Shown here in pieces: positions 1 to 11,235 of a stretch of 64,000 bases of DNA. Position numbers and translations under genes: made by a program. Positions within the stretch are counted from its first letter, which is position 1; every line of letters begins with the position of its first letter. The notes under the pieces are model-generated. The model had not been told where the DNA came from. It saw nothing but the letters and a program-made list of their open reading frames with translations, and made no database searches. Source of the DNA: Dioszegia crocea (lineage: Eukaryota; Basidiomycota; Tremellomycetes; Tremellales; Bulleribasidiaceae); the NCBI GenBank assembly GCA_001600615.1, contig BCKK01000009.1, positions 1,091,213-1,155,212 on the forward strand. Reading direction: 5' to 3'.

Positions 1-102
1 GAGCATAGAGGGGTGGGTGAACAGTAGATAGGAGAGAAGGCAGGTAGGAGAGAGGTCAGGATGGGAGAAGGAGATCCAGACAGGATGGCGAAGATGACTC
101 AC

Positions 103-1378
103 TTATAATGCAAAGTTAAAGTCTTGATGACTTCCCAATTTAACCCTTGGATATGGACTGATGATCAGCAACTATTGACAACATCTATCTTTATGCCCAA
201 TCACTCCCAACTGAGCAGCCGGATAAGCTGTCGTGCCCGCCATACCAACTCTCACCCACTAACCCCTCCCATTCCCTCTTACATCCCGACCAATCCAGTC
301 GATTTCGTCCAGAGAACAAAGTAGGAATTGCACACTCACTCCATCTTACTCCAACCCCTTTCCCATCTTTACCCACTTTCCTCTTCCCTTCACCATCCAA
401 CCATTCACCAAGTCTTTCTCCAGGGAATTCAACCCTAAAGTTCATATCTGATTCTTCTTCATCTCCATCATATTCCCCTTGTCCACCTCCACCACCTCCT
501 CCTCCACCACTACCACCACCTCCTCCACCACCCATCCCACCACTCACCCCGCCCACCCCACCCCCACCGCCCGCCCCGCTCGCTTCACTCGCCCCCGGCA
601 CATAATTCGCATAATCCACAACAGTAACCGTTGTCGCCCCCTTTAACCCCCCATAAGCCTCCTCATCCCTCCTACTTCTCACATCAACACCAGGCTCATC
701 ACCCGTCCCACCCCCAGGTTGGGATAACCACCTATACCTTGGTTTACTCCCCAACCCGGAGCTCTTCCTTCGCGCTTCAGGCGATCCAGGCTGTCCACTT
801 CCCGCCGTCCCCGCGCCCGCCCCCGCGCCAAATCCTCCAAAAGACCCAAAGAATCCAGGCGATGAAGGGGGTTCACTACCCCCTGCAGTTCCGGAAGAAT
901 GATGAGATTGATGGCTCCTCTGCCTTGCCAATCGGCCTGCATCAATAGATTTTCTAGGTGGTCGGAATCGGATACTGGCGCCTGGTCTTTGGGTAATGTC
1001 GGATCCTCCAGGTGTTGAAAGGCCTGATCGGTGTGGGTGAGAGGGATCGTCCAAAAACCTAACGGGTGAAGGGAATGGATCTTTGAATATGTTGATGTGA
1101 GGATCGAGTGTTGGTGAAAGTGCACTACCGTCCAATTGGGCAGATCCAGATTGGGGATGATCGTCGAGATTCTCCATTGGGTCAAAGTCGTTGCCTGAAC
1201 CTGACGTTAAGCGGTGAGCAGCCCGAACGGCCATTACTTTCGAAATGAGAGATGAGGTGTTTGAGGCTGTTGAGGTTGATGAAGGGTTGGAAGTTGGGGA
1301 AGGCCGAGATGGTCCAGAGGGTTGGGTAGGAGGGGAAGTGGATGTGGCGCCGTACGAGGGGGGAGAGTTTGAGGGCAT
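103..1378 (-). CDS. CorA-family magnesium transporter, N-terminal part (gene runs off left edge)
   Basis: Only the cytosolic N-terminal part is in the window, so no membrane segments are visible. Exon 1 (1378-340) encodes a Ser/Thr/Pro-rich region and a long poly-Gly tract, then a short conserved stretch ending in V-R-W. Exon 2 (157-103) restores the frame after a GTGAGT...GCTGATCATCAG intron and reads RWIHIQGLNWEVIKTL, the start of the CorA soluble domain in fungal homologues. The next intron opens at 102 and is not closed before position 1. The family forms pentameric divalent-cation channels in plasma, vacuolar or mitochondrial membranes; which one applies cannot be told here. The start at 1378 was chosen because the frame upstream (to 1537) looks like untranslated leader. 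The poly-Gly tract (about 475-570) is low complexity and unlike the rest of the gene. Confidence 0.8.
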
Positions 1379-1761
1379 TGTGCCTAGGTTTTCGGGGTGG
1401 GATAGGTCGAGTCTAGGACTGAGTGTATAGCAAAGGCAGTGCTCTTTCTTTTGTATAGGAAAGGACAGACCGGCTGTAAGTGATAGGGAGATGTATCTTT
1501 TGGACTTTCTGCGATAGATGGACGGTAGTGACGTCAAACGGCAAGGCGGAGTTTACCGCAGATACCTCCAAAGCACCTAACGAGTACTGTGTATGACACC
1601 ACCCTCCTCTGCTGATTGAGTTGTGCTCAACTAGCCAACGCGGGCATGCTAGCGGGTCTTAAGAGTCGCCAGCCAAGTGAGCTGACCTGAGTCGGAATCG
1701 CCACAAGCAGGCCAAACGAAAGATGCATCATCCCCCGCTCCACCCTCACTAGTCCCCCCCA
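1379..1761. other. Intergenic: upstream of CorA gene, downstream of COX7
   Basis: Both neighbours are on the minus strand. A pyrimidine-rich and CT-rich leader precedes the CorA start. I see no further coding exon with convincing splice sites. Confidence 0.5.
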
Positions 1762-2664
1762 CTACTCTCCGACCTTCTTTGCCTTGCCCTATTGTATAAA
1801 TAGCGTACGAGGGGTGTGATTTGTGGTTTATGATGGGTATGTAGGGATGAGGGATTGTAGGGTCAAGAAAAGCCTAGGTCAGCTGTTGTCCTCTTCGATT
1901 GTATGGGCTGTTCAGGCGACTGTCTCATTCCTGCTATTCCTTTCCTTCGAGTCTCCACAAAGCAGCTTTCATCTCCTTCCATACCGCCTCTCACGTGGAC
2001 TGCTTGCCCCCTTCACGATCCAATGACTTACCCGGATGTACTGCACGAGCTGGAATCCTGAACCGAGGAACGCAGTAGACCAGAGGACCATGTAGGCGCC
2101 TGTACACGAAAGTTGACGAAGGCAGAGACGAGCGAGAAGAGGAGTGGAGAGATAATGGCGATAGTGACAAATAGGATAGGCGTAAAAGAGAGTGAAGAAA
2201 AGCAATCAGCTTTGTTCCTCTGCTTTCAAGCCAAACACTCACTGAAATAAAGCTTCGACCTGGCTCCTCGAAGATAGACGAGGTTTTTACCAGCTTCGGC
2301 CTGGGGTATCAGCAGATGTAAACATTAGGGATGGGCGAAGGAATCTCGCGGGGCAGTCTTTTGCGTCGACATCAAGGGTCCGCTTTATTGACCACGAGAC
2401 CGTTTCTTCCCATGATCAACATCGCCATCCCCAGGTATTCAATGAGCGTGTCCGAAGATTCTCTATCTGGCCGAATCTCCAAGTAGATCCTTTCGTGCTT
2501 CAAGAGTGTGATATACCCGGCCAATTGACAGAAAAGACAAACCTGGAGCGCGACCTGCTTTTGCCTAATGTGAGGCTGTTCTAAGGGTATTAGCTCGGTT
2601 TTTTTTCCCTACGTTTCCTGACAGAAGAGATTGGCAGCTCACTGTTTACTACCCAGTCGATCAT
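1762..2664 (-). CDS. COX7: Cytochrome c oxidase subunit 7 (VIIa-type), five tiny exons
   Basis: Spliced by eye from exons 2653-2664, 2543-2575, 2243-2300, 2032-2099 and 1762-1788, giving 198 nt and 65 residues, the usual size of this subunit. The product reads ...IRQKQVALQAEAGKNLVYL, then R-G-A-R-S-K-L-Y-F, one hydrophobic segment (AYMVLWSTAFLGSGFQLV) and a short basic tail ending GKAKKVGE. The order K-Q...F/L-Q...hydrophobic-L-R/K-G...L-Y...single membrane helix...basic end matches fungal Cox7 and animal COX7A. The protein is a small inner-membrane subunit of respiratory complex IV. Introns 2-4 have good donors and acceptors. Exon 1 (M-I-D-W) uses a weak GTAGTA donor, so the start is the least certain part. 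The gene is divergent from RRS1. Confidence 0.72.
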
Positions 2665-2875
2665 GTTGTCTAGTTATTGACGGTGTATAAGGTAGGTTAC
2701 TATAGGTATATCTCTAATTCGCTGGTTGGCGTCTCCGCTCCTTTCCGGCTGGGTAACGTAAGACATTATTTTTATCCTGGTTTAATTATATTTATCCCAC
2801 AAAAGTCTGAGTGAGATGCCACCAGTCAGATGCAAAATTGCACTTCCAACCTATACATACATCTACCTATACACA
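2665..2875. promoter_or_regulatory. Divergent promoter between COX7 and RRS1
   Basis: About 210 bp separate the two start codons. The stretch is AT-rich, with TTTAATTATATTTAT near 2780-2795, and contains no coding exon I can support. Confidence 0.5.
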
Positions 2876-4120
2876 ATGGACGTAGCTCAAGATCTAGCAG
2901 AGTACGCAGCCAAGCAGTGAGTCCCAGAGCTCCATAGAGTATAAAGTAGGCTAAATCTCAGCGCAAATGATGTGCTTGAGCGATCTGTCCCTATCGAAGT
3001 CGATGCGGGTCTACTGGCAGCATTTGATAATACCCCAGTAGAGGCTGAGGCATATGCGTAAGTACCATACTTACACAACCCTAATAATTACTGACCCTCA
3101 GCAATCTGAACCCCCACCTTCTAGCGCTCACTCTAACATCCACCGCCTCCCTCCTTGCCGCCCTCTTCACTCTCCCAAGGGCTATATCGACCACAGGACC
3201 CATAGCGACTTTACCACCACCTACAACGCTGTTGCCGAGAGAAAAGGCACTGCCGAAGCCTAAAGAACCGACGAAATGGGAGAGATATGCGAAGGAGAAG
3301 GGCATCAGTCATAGGGTTAAGGATAAGAAGGAGTGGGATGATGAGAAGGGTGTTTGGGTGAATAGATGGGGGAGAGATGGGAAGAATAGGGAAGGGGAAG
3401 AGCAGTGGTTGCATGAGGTGAAGGCAGGTGCGTACAGTTGAAGAGGCAGCCCCTGCTGCCGGTTTTTTTCAACTTCATCTAGAGAAAAGGGGAGCTAGAA
3501 ATAAGGAGGGAGTAATCTGGGTGTCTTCACACCCAGCTCTGGTCTTGCTTTAACCCTGTCCCTTTTCTGCTCCAATTGCTTTCCTCCCTTTCCTTTTCAT
3601 ACCCACATCTGTTCTGTCTTTGGACCTCTACTGACAGCCAGGTGACGGCGCAGACCACGACCCCGCCGCTACCCAACGTGCCGAGCGTAAAGCCCGAGTA
3701 ACCAAAAATGCCAAACAAAACATGGCCAACACCAACCGATCCATCAACTCTTCCTCCTCTGTCGATCCAAACGTCGCCAAACTCCGTGCCGACAAGATTA
3801 ACTCACGCACCAAGCGAAAGACAGAACTCGACCGAACATTGCTCATTACCAGCACGGCCACGGCGAGTATGGGCAAATTTGACAAGAAGATTGAAGGGGA
3901 GCCTAAAGTCAAGGGTGTGAAGCGCAAGTTTGAGGCGAATGAGTTGAAGGGTGATGGGTATGGAGATGAGAAGGAGCGGCAGATGGGTGTTTTGAAGAGG
4001 GTCGAAAGAGGGGAAGGGAAGAAGGTTAGGAAAGGTGGTGAGGGGAGAGAAGGGGATGTTAATGCTAGAAAGGCGGTCAGGTATGAGGGGAAACAGCAAC
4101 GCGCCAGGGCGAAGAAGTAG
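2876..4120 (+). CDS. RRS1: Ribosome biogenesis regulatory protein Rrs1
   Basis: Four exons (2876-2916, 2962-3057, 3102-3427, 3642-4120) sum to 314 codons. The centre carries the family hallmark LPREKALPKPKEPTKWERYA, followed by K-E-K-G-I and a W-V-N-R-W-G block. The C-terminal third is a Lys/Arg-rich tail typical of nucleolar proteins. Rrs1 partners Rpf2 and 5S RNP proteins (Rpl5, Rpl11) in 60S subunit assembly in the nucleolus. The start is set by a short first exon after a CTATACACA leader and fits the family N-terminus, with an acidic helix before the conserved core. Intron 3 (214 bp) is longer than the others and ends CTGACAGCCAG. The nearer CTGACAG would put a stop in frame, so the second AG is used. 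Confidence 0.93.
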
Positions 4121-4472
4121 GCGAAGGGCGAGGTGATGGATGGGACGGATGGCCAGAGGGGGGAATGGTCTGAGCAGGGAGAGAGTTTAGGCGGGATCGC
4201 TGCCAGTCATGCTCTTGCTGCTGCTTTCTTGCGACATAGTGTGTATTAGATTTCATATTTCATGCTACTGTATGTGCTTAATCCACCTGTGCTGGGTCTA
4301 TTAACCCTTGCATCTTGAGAATTATGCCCATACACCTCGAGCCTCCTACAGCCAAATGAGATGACGTGGTATTTTCCCACACGCGTCACCTGGATCCGGA
4401 CGCGACTTGCTCCTCCCTCGGCTTCAACATTTTGACCTTTCGTCATACATTCATCCAGTATCCATACGCGCC
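4121..4472. other. Intergenic between RRS1 and POB3
   Basis: Both flanking genes are on the plus strand, so this stretch holds the RRS1 3' end and the POB3 promoter. No exon is supported; the minus-strand frame at 4246-4446 has no recognisable features. Confidence 0.5.
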
Positions 4473-7400
4473 ATGTCCACAGTCACCTTTGAGAATGGTC
4501 AGTTGGCTCCCTCTTACATGGCCAAGTGTAGAGGGACGTAGCTGATGAGGTAGTGTTCCATGGTGAATCGTCAGATTTAGGAAGTAGGTCTACTCTGTCT
4601 AATGGCTGGACTCTATCTTGTCTAGTTTGACACTTGAGCTTCTGCTCTGTTGGTGTACCTCACTAGCCTTCCCTTTCTCAATCTGAGAGACGGGATCCAG
4701 GCTCTCTCCTCATTTCTCATCGTCCACAGAGGGAATGCTTTAACCCGGCGCTAGACCTTCTTCTCCCTAGTCGCCACTCTTCAAACAACACCCAACCTCC
4801 CATCCTCTCCCAAATCCACCATCCCAACTCTCACCTCTTCTCTCTCCACCTTCCCCCACTACTCCAAAGTCAGAGCCCCGCTAACACGCAGAACTCCGAT
4901 TCAACGCAGCAGGTTTCGGTTGGAAATCATACACTTCCGAATCAGCCGAACCGCTCACGTTTTCCGGACCTGATGTGAAGAATGCAAGTTGGGTCAGAGT
5001 GGCCAGGGGGTTTCAAGTCAGGATGGGGTTGAGGGGTGGGGAGGGGAAAGTGGCCAGGGTCGGGTTTGAGGGATTTAAACGCGAGGTGAGTTAAGAAGAG
5101 GCTTGGGCTGGGTTGGGTTGGGGTCTTGTTGTGTTGAGATTGTGGGGTGTAGAGTCGGGATTCCGGTCGGGGATAGTGAGGGTTCCAGGCGGGATGAAGC
5201 CATACTTGCTCTGGGGCTGGGGTCGAGGGGAAACTGAGCATGAGGAGGAGACGCTGAGCGGGCGGCGGCTTTCGGTCGTGAAACCATGGTGCGAGGAACA
5301 AGGAAGGAAAGATGTGCGAAGATACAAAGAGAGCCATGGCGGAAATGGGGAATTCCAGGATATGGGATCGGCGCATGAGAGAGCGGGTATGGATTTGTAT
5401 ATGGGATCTGGGAGGCTAGGCTTTTCGGTGGGGCTTAATGAGAGGTAGATATGTGGTGATTCACAAATGAGAAAGGTGGCAGAGAGTGGGAACGCATATT
5501 CTGAAAAGGAGGAGAGGGACGCCCCGGGCATTGAGAAGAGGAAAAAGACGCGTGATGGGTTCCTCAAGGGACACAATCATGATTTATCGAAAGGGATGTA
5601 GGAAACGGTCATCGGAGAGTTGGGGCGGGGGAGGGAAAGAAGGGTTGTGAGGTTACCTGTACTGGGACTTTTCCACTGCTCCTCCTCCCTCTCACTCCGC
5701 TCTCTGCTCCTTCTTCTATTCCGCCCTCAGCTCGTACTTTACCTCTGCTACGCCTCTGTCTTGACTTTCCTCTCGGCTCACTTTATGTCCTACTGCTACC
5801 ACGAATGGCCAGCTGACATTGCAGGACTTTGATAAAGTCAAGCGAACGCTCGATGAATATTTCAGCATCAAGCTTGAGGCGAAAGATATCAGTTTGAAGG
5901 GTTGGAATTGGGGAGAATTGCAAGTTCAGGGTGAGTCGGCGCTGTTAGTGAGGATTAGGCTTTGATTTGCCCGGGGCAGTAAGGCTTGGGGGTGAGATCT
6001 TGGCGGACTGGCTTCGGAAGTCTGTTTTGGTTATTGGCGCGCTGGAGGCGGAGGACGAGGACGCTAGCTTGGGTGAGGGGATATGGCCTGAGGGTGGATG
6101 GTTGTGAAGAGGTCAGGATGTACGATGGAGCTTGGGTGTAGTCTTGACATGGACCTAAGCGGTGGTAGGACCAGTCTGGGTGATACACCACCACTCTTCG
6201 CCAAATCCGCTCGTATCTGACTGATACACCCCCGCTCCCGTTGCCCAAAACACATGCTGACCCAACAGGAACCGACATCCAATTCCAAATCCAATCCAAA
6301 CCATCCTTCGAAATCCCCCTTTCAGTAATCTCCAACTCGAACATTGCGGGTAAAAACGAGGTAGCTCTCGAATTCACCCCACAACCAATAATCATAGCAT
6401 CCAACGACCTAAAGACAAGGCAACCGGACGAATTAGTCGAAATGAGATTCTACGTTCCTGGAAAGGCTACAAAGGCCGGATCAAAGTCCAAGATCAAGGC
6501 AAAGAAGGAGGAAGGGGAGACGGATGATGAGGAGGAAGATGATGATGAAGAGGAAGAGGTGGAATTGGATGAAGATGGGAATGAAATCACAGCTGCTGAA
6601 GCTATGCATCGACAAATTACGGATAGGGCGGAGATTGGAGGTAATGTCGGAGATAGTATTATTGTGTTTGATGAGGTTCTGGTTTTGACGCCTAGGTGAG
6701 TTTGGGCTATGGGTGGAATTGGGGTGGGGTTGCGTGTGTCTCCATCTTTTTGTTCTTCCCCCACTTGCCTACCCCTTCTTTCGCTCTCACGTCTCAAGCT
6801 ACTTCCCATCCTGTGTCTACACCTTACCTACCCATATCCCATGTTTATTGCCCAAACACTCCTCTACCCTGACCCCTATCCAGCCAATCCTCCCCCGCTT
6901 GACTATCCAGCAACACAATCTTTTCTTCCTTCTTCCAACTTCTCCAACCTCTCCGTCTATCCCCTCCCACACCCTATTCTCTGCTACGTTTCTGCGCTAA
7001 CTCCACCAGAGGCCGATTCTCCATTGAATTCTTCACCGATTCACTCCGCCTAGTCGGTAAATCCACAGACTACCGCGTCCCTTTCACCGCCATCCACCGC
7101 GTATTCCTCATTCCTAAAGTGGATGATCTACATGTTCAGCTTGTACTAGGTCTCGACCCGCCCATTAGGCAAGGCGCGACTAGGTATCCGTTCCTTGTAG
7201 CCCAGTGGCCAAAGGATGAGGAGGTGGATGCTGAGTTGAATTTGGAAGAGTGAGTTTTGGATTGGGTTTTGGTACTGGGTCTGGGTCTTGGGTATGGGTT
7301 GGGGGTTGGAGTGGGTTGTCGGTTGTTGACGGATGTTGCCAGGAAGGGAGGAGGGAAGGGTGGGAGGTTGGGGAGGATTGATGATTGTGGAAATGTAGTT

Positions 7401-8686
7401 TGCGGATGTTGGACGCGGGGATGATGCTCAACTTTGAACGATTGGTCAGAGATTCACGACGCTATCCTGAGGTGGGGACTGACAAGGAATGGAGGAGCGG
7501 TTGGACAGCAGACAGATTTGAGTTTGGAGCTGACCCTACCAGCGACGAATTGGCCAAATACCCCGGATTACAACGTAAATACGAAAACCCGACATTCCAG
7601 GTTATTTCGCTCGTTCTTAAAGCTTTGACTGGGAAGAAGATCACACCGCCTAGCTCGTACAGAACGTGAGTTGTTTTGATCCTTCACGGGTCTAGCCGTC
7701 ATCGCTATCCTTCCTCCTACTCCAACCACCCAGACTTCCGTCATCCCCTACTCCACCTTTTCTCATCTCCCTCTCTACCCCAGCGATCTTCACTAACAGC
7801 CCCAGCGCCCAAGGCTTCACCGGCGTGAAAGCCAACGTCAAAGCAGTCCAAGGCGAACTCTACTTCCTGGAAAAGGGTCTCATCTTCATTGCGAAGCAAC
7901 CCATCCTCATCGATTTCTCAAAAACCGAATCTATCGCTTTCTCCCGCGTCGGCGGTGGAGTAGCCTCAGCAAAGACATTCGACATGCGTGTCGTGTCTAA
8001 ATCGGACTCAACATCCGACCATGTCTTTTCTGCTATTTCAAAGGAAGAGGTGGATGGGATATCGGCATTTTTGGGTGGGAAGAATGTTCGACTTAAGAAT
8101 GAGATGGAGGAAGTTGGAGGGGATGTGGATATGGATGATTTGGATGATGAGGATGAGGCGGCACTGAGTGATGATGATATGAGTGATGCGAGTATACAGA
8201 GTGATGATCGGAAGAATAAGAAGAAGGGGCGGGCTGGGGATAGAGGGAAGAAGAGCTCGGGGGCGGAAGCGAGGAGGGGTGGAGGGGATGATGAAGATGA
8301 TGAGTCTGGTGAGTTTAATTCTCTGACCTTCTTGTCCCTACATCGGATATCTTACATCTTCGTCTACATTCTATATTCTAGATGGAGCAACCCCGGCTGA
8401 CCTATCAGAAGAAGACGAAGATTTCCGGGGATCATCATCCGACGGCGGCTCACCTTCGGACTCCGACTCCGACTCGGACGCAGGCAGTAATGCCGATGGA
8501 GGTGGCGAGTCTGATGCTTCTGATCCCATGATGGAAGAATTGAAGAAGAAGGCGGCGGCTAAGAAGAAGGATAAGGCTGCGGCGGGTGGAGGAGCCAAGG
8601 CGGCGGCTGGGAAGAAGACTAAGAAGGGGGATGAGAGTGGGAGTGAGGTGGAGAAACCTAAGAAGAAGAAGAGTAAGAAGGATTAG
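4473..8686 (+). CDS. POB3: FACT complex subunit Pob3 (SSRP1-like, no HMG box)
   Basis: Nine exons (4473-4497, 4554-4583, 4892-5085, 5825-5930, 6269-6695, 7010-7249, 7543-7665, 7806-8308, 8382-8686) sum to 651 codons. The N-terminal domain has FNAAGFGWKS and KGWNWGE. The middle has the paired PH-like region (VGKSTDYRVPFTAIHRVFLI, LTGKKIT, FSRVGGG). A long acidic stretch and a Ser/Asp then Lys-rich tail follow. As in other fungi, the HMG box of animal SSRP1 is absent. Pob3 works with Spt16 as a histone H2A-H2B chaperone in transcription and replication. More than half of the gene is intron, and the introns at 5086-5824, 6696-7009 and 7250-7542 are long for this genome and start with G-run sequences. 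In-frame stops before 7543 and the branch/acceptor at GCTGACCCTACCAG fix exon 7. Confidence 0.95.
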
Positions 8687-8994
8687 ATTGAGCGTAGGTG
8701 CGCTTTGCAAGAGGGTCTGTAGTCAGGCGGGGAGGTGATTAGGGTGAAGGTTGGTCGTGGGTGGCCAGGACGTGATGGAGCACCGGTGTAAGAATGGGAG
8801 CTGGGGGAAGTGGCTGATTCCTCGTGCATACTTTCGTATCCTAGTGATTGGAGTCCACTCATCTCATCACTGATTCATGGCTCGGCCTTGGAAGGTGATT
8901 ACGCAAACTACTCAAACTGACCAAAGGATGGACGTTGATATCCATACTGACCACATCATATGAGTACTACCCTATGACTACGAACATCGAAATG
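8687..8994. other. Convergent intergenic region, POB3 / sugar transporter 1
   Basis: The stop codons of POB3 (plus) and the first transporter (minus) face each other across 308 bp. No further gene is seen. Confidence 0.6.
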
Positions 8995-10756
8995 CTAAAC
9001 AGCCTCCTTCCGACCGGCTACCTCGTCACTGACGCACTTGGACGAGTCCAGCTCCTCTTCGCCAAGAGTATGGCTCGGCCTATCCAAATACCGTACCTCG
9101 TGAATCTCCATGGGCCCCTCCTCTGGCTTGAGATCCTTAGTTCGCCAAGCCGGTAGGCCCGAGAGATGTAATGCGTTGATCCTGATGTCAGCTGACTAAG
9201 ACCGATCACTCACTGTTCGATACTCATTCCCTTGGTCTCGGGTATACAGAAGAAAGCAAAGGCAAGATTGAGCGCTAAGAAGCCCGCCCACAAGAAACAG
9301 ATCCCCGTACCAATCCTAGCCTGAATCTGAGGGGCGACGATGGCGATGAGAAGGTTGAATAGCCAATTAACACCGGTGCCGAGGGTGACACAGAGACTGC
9401 TTAGGCGAATGGGGAATGTCTCGGCGCAGACCACCCAAGCGACGGGCCCCCACGAGGCCGCAAACGCAGCAATGAATAGACAGGTGAAGGCAATGAGGAT
9501 ATTTCCGGCGATGGGTCTGCCTGGGTACGCTTGGGAAACGGAACCAACGACGAGCTGGCCAATGAGCATGGTGGCTGCGCCGTAGAGGAGGACGGGGCGG
9601 CGACCGGCGCGATCAACGAGGAAGATACCGGGGAAGGACGCAACGACATTGACGGACGCCAGGATGATTTGAAAGACGTAGGTGTCGGCCAGACCGGCGG
9701 CCTGGGCGAATTGAACACCGTAAGAGAAGAAGAAGATGATCCCAGTCACTGATGAGTCAGTTTGGTGCGAGTTGCAAATCTCACCTTGCTGGCCAACTTG
9801 GACCAAAATACCAATCGTAGTCCGCCAGGCGATTCTGTCCTTGGTGGAGAAGCACTCTCGGTAGCTCGCCTGACCACGATCATGATCCACCACAGCCGAA
9901 GTACGCATCGCCTGCAGTTCTTGCTCAACAGCCCAGTCGTCCACAGGGAGACCGCGAAGGCTGGACAGATTTTTGCGGCACTCTTCCCAGCGGCCCAATT
10001 TGGCGAGAAAGCGTGGCGATTCGGGGGACAGGATAAACCCAACGAGTAGGAGGAGGGAGAATACCATCTGGAGAGCTACAGGGACACGCCAACTGATGGG
10101 TCAGGCCTGAAAGTGGGAAACAGCAGAATACTCACCTGATATCAGAAGCATCATACCGACTCATCCCCCAATTGGTCAGACTGACTCCCAAGATACCGAG
10201 GGTGATGCAGAGCTGGAAAGAGCCAGTGACTAGTCCGCGATTCTTGGGAGGAGCGACCTCGGCCTGGAAGACGGGGACGAGACCAGAAGTGGCGCCAATG
10301 CCGAGTCCGATGAGGAACCTTGCTGCGCAGATTTGGGCGTAGGTGTTTGTGGCAGAAGTCTCGATGGCTGCTCCGATGAAGTGGATAAGGATGAATGCGA
10401 TGCAAGTGCGTCGCAGACCGTACTGCCTATCAATACAGTACTCGAGTCAGGGTAAAGAACTTACACGTGAAGAAAAGGCACCAGACCCGACAGCTCCGAA
10501 AACAGCGCCTGCACTCAAGAGCCCAGTAATGGCGCTCTGGCGAGAGGTGCTGATTACGCACAGTCCCTCAGCACATTCGCCAAAGCGACGCTGGTAAGAC
10601 TGCATGCTAAATAGCCCACTACCCTCTGAGGCTCCCCATCCTGCCAAATTCAGCTCAGGTATGATCACTCTGGTGGCGGGACCTACCGAAAATCACTCCA
10701 GCTGCTGATTGGGCTAGGGAGAGCGTCATTGCTTTTGAGCTGCTAGGTGGGGTCAT
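8995..10756 (-). CDS. MFS sugar transporter 1 (hexose-transporter type)
   Basis: Six exons (10687-10756, 10465-10640, 10136-10422, 9785-10092, 9214-9748, 8995-9181) sum to 521 codons, the normal length of the sugar porter family, which has twelve membrane helices. Family signatures are visible: an R-Y-G-L-R-R-T loop after helix 2, F-L-I-G-L-G-I-G, the PESPRFL motif before the central loop, V-D-R-A-G-R-R-P in the second half, and PETKG near the end. The protein should import a hexose or small oligosaccharide by proton symport at the plasma membrane; the substrate cannot be read from sequence. It is divergent from transporter 2. The last intron (9182-9213) is only 32 bp but has branch GCTGAC and keeps the frame. 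The start at 10756 is the first Met close to the conserved region; in-frame Mets lie upstream. Confidence 0.88.
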
Positions 10757-11235
10757 TTTGGGACAGTTGAACACTGTAGTCAATGCCCTTGAGAAGCGTT
10801 CTGGTCTACATCTCCATTTCCTCACGTTCATATCTTTGCCAGTTCTTGCCTCGAGCCATACATGCCTGCTGTTACTGTCGAGACAAGCTGGACCCATTAC
10901 AATATTGCGATCAGCCGATATCTTTGCAGTTTACCGACGAATGTCCGAGCTGTGCCCGAGCAATCTCCTCCATCCTTACTCGAAATGGCAATTCGACACT
11001 TGTGCCAGTTTTCGTCGCTGTTTCAAAGGTATTTCTAGCACTCCTTACCCGGCATAGCACCGACCAGCCCCCACTTCGGACAGCATCGGTCTTCGGAGAA
11101 GAGAATAGGGGCAACATCGGGGCAGCATGGGGATAATCATGCCCCACACCGTGGGAACTACCAAAAGACCTCGGGGGTACAAGTAGCCCAATCGCCCCTC
11201 TTTGTTTACCCCCATCTCTCTTTGCTTCACCTACC
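10757..11235. promoter_or_regulatory. Divergent promoter of sugar transporters 1 and 2
   Basis: This 479 bp region between two divergent transporter genes contains GTCCGA at 10943-10948, TCGGAC at 11076-11081 and CATGCCCC at 11138-11145. A co-regulated pair is plausible from layout alone. Confidence 0.55.
11138..11145 (-). promoter_or_regulatory. GGGGCATG element upstream of transporter 2
   Basis: CATGCCCC on the plus strand (GGGGCATG on minus) lies 91 bp before the transporter 2 start. The same octamer occurs at similar distances before transporters 3 and 4. Confidence 0.4.

Noticed and set aside
1245..1430. Plus-strand frame opposite the CorA gene
   Set aside because: Mirror of the low-complexity coding strand.
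1791..1803. TATA-box-like ATTGTATAAATAG on the plus strand
   Set aside because: It falls within the last intron/acceptor of COX7 on the minus strand, and no plus-strand gene follows it.
1649..1873. Open minus-strand stretch after an acceptor at 1874, possible last exon of COX7
   Set aside because: The short exon 1762-1788 gives the expected basic end and stop for Cox7 and the expected total length; the longer alternative would add a tail unlike the family.
5091..5576. Long minus-strand frames inside the largest POB3 intron
   Set aside because: Pro/Ser-rich translation of the G/T-rich intron; no family features or start context.
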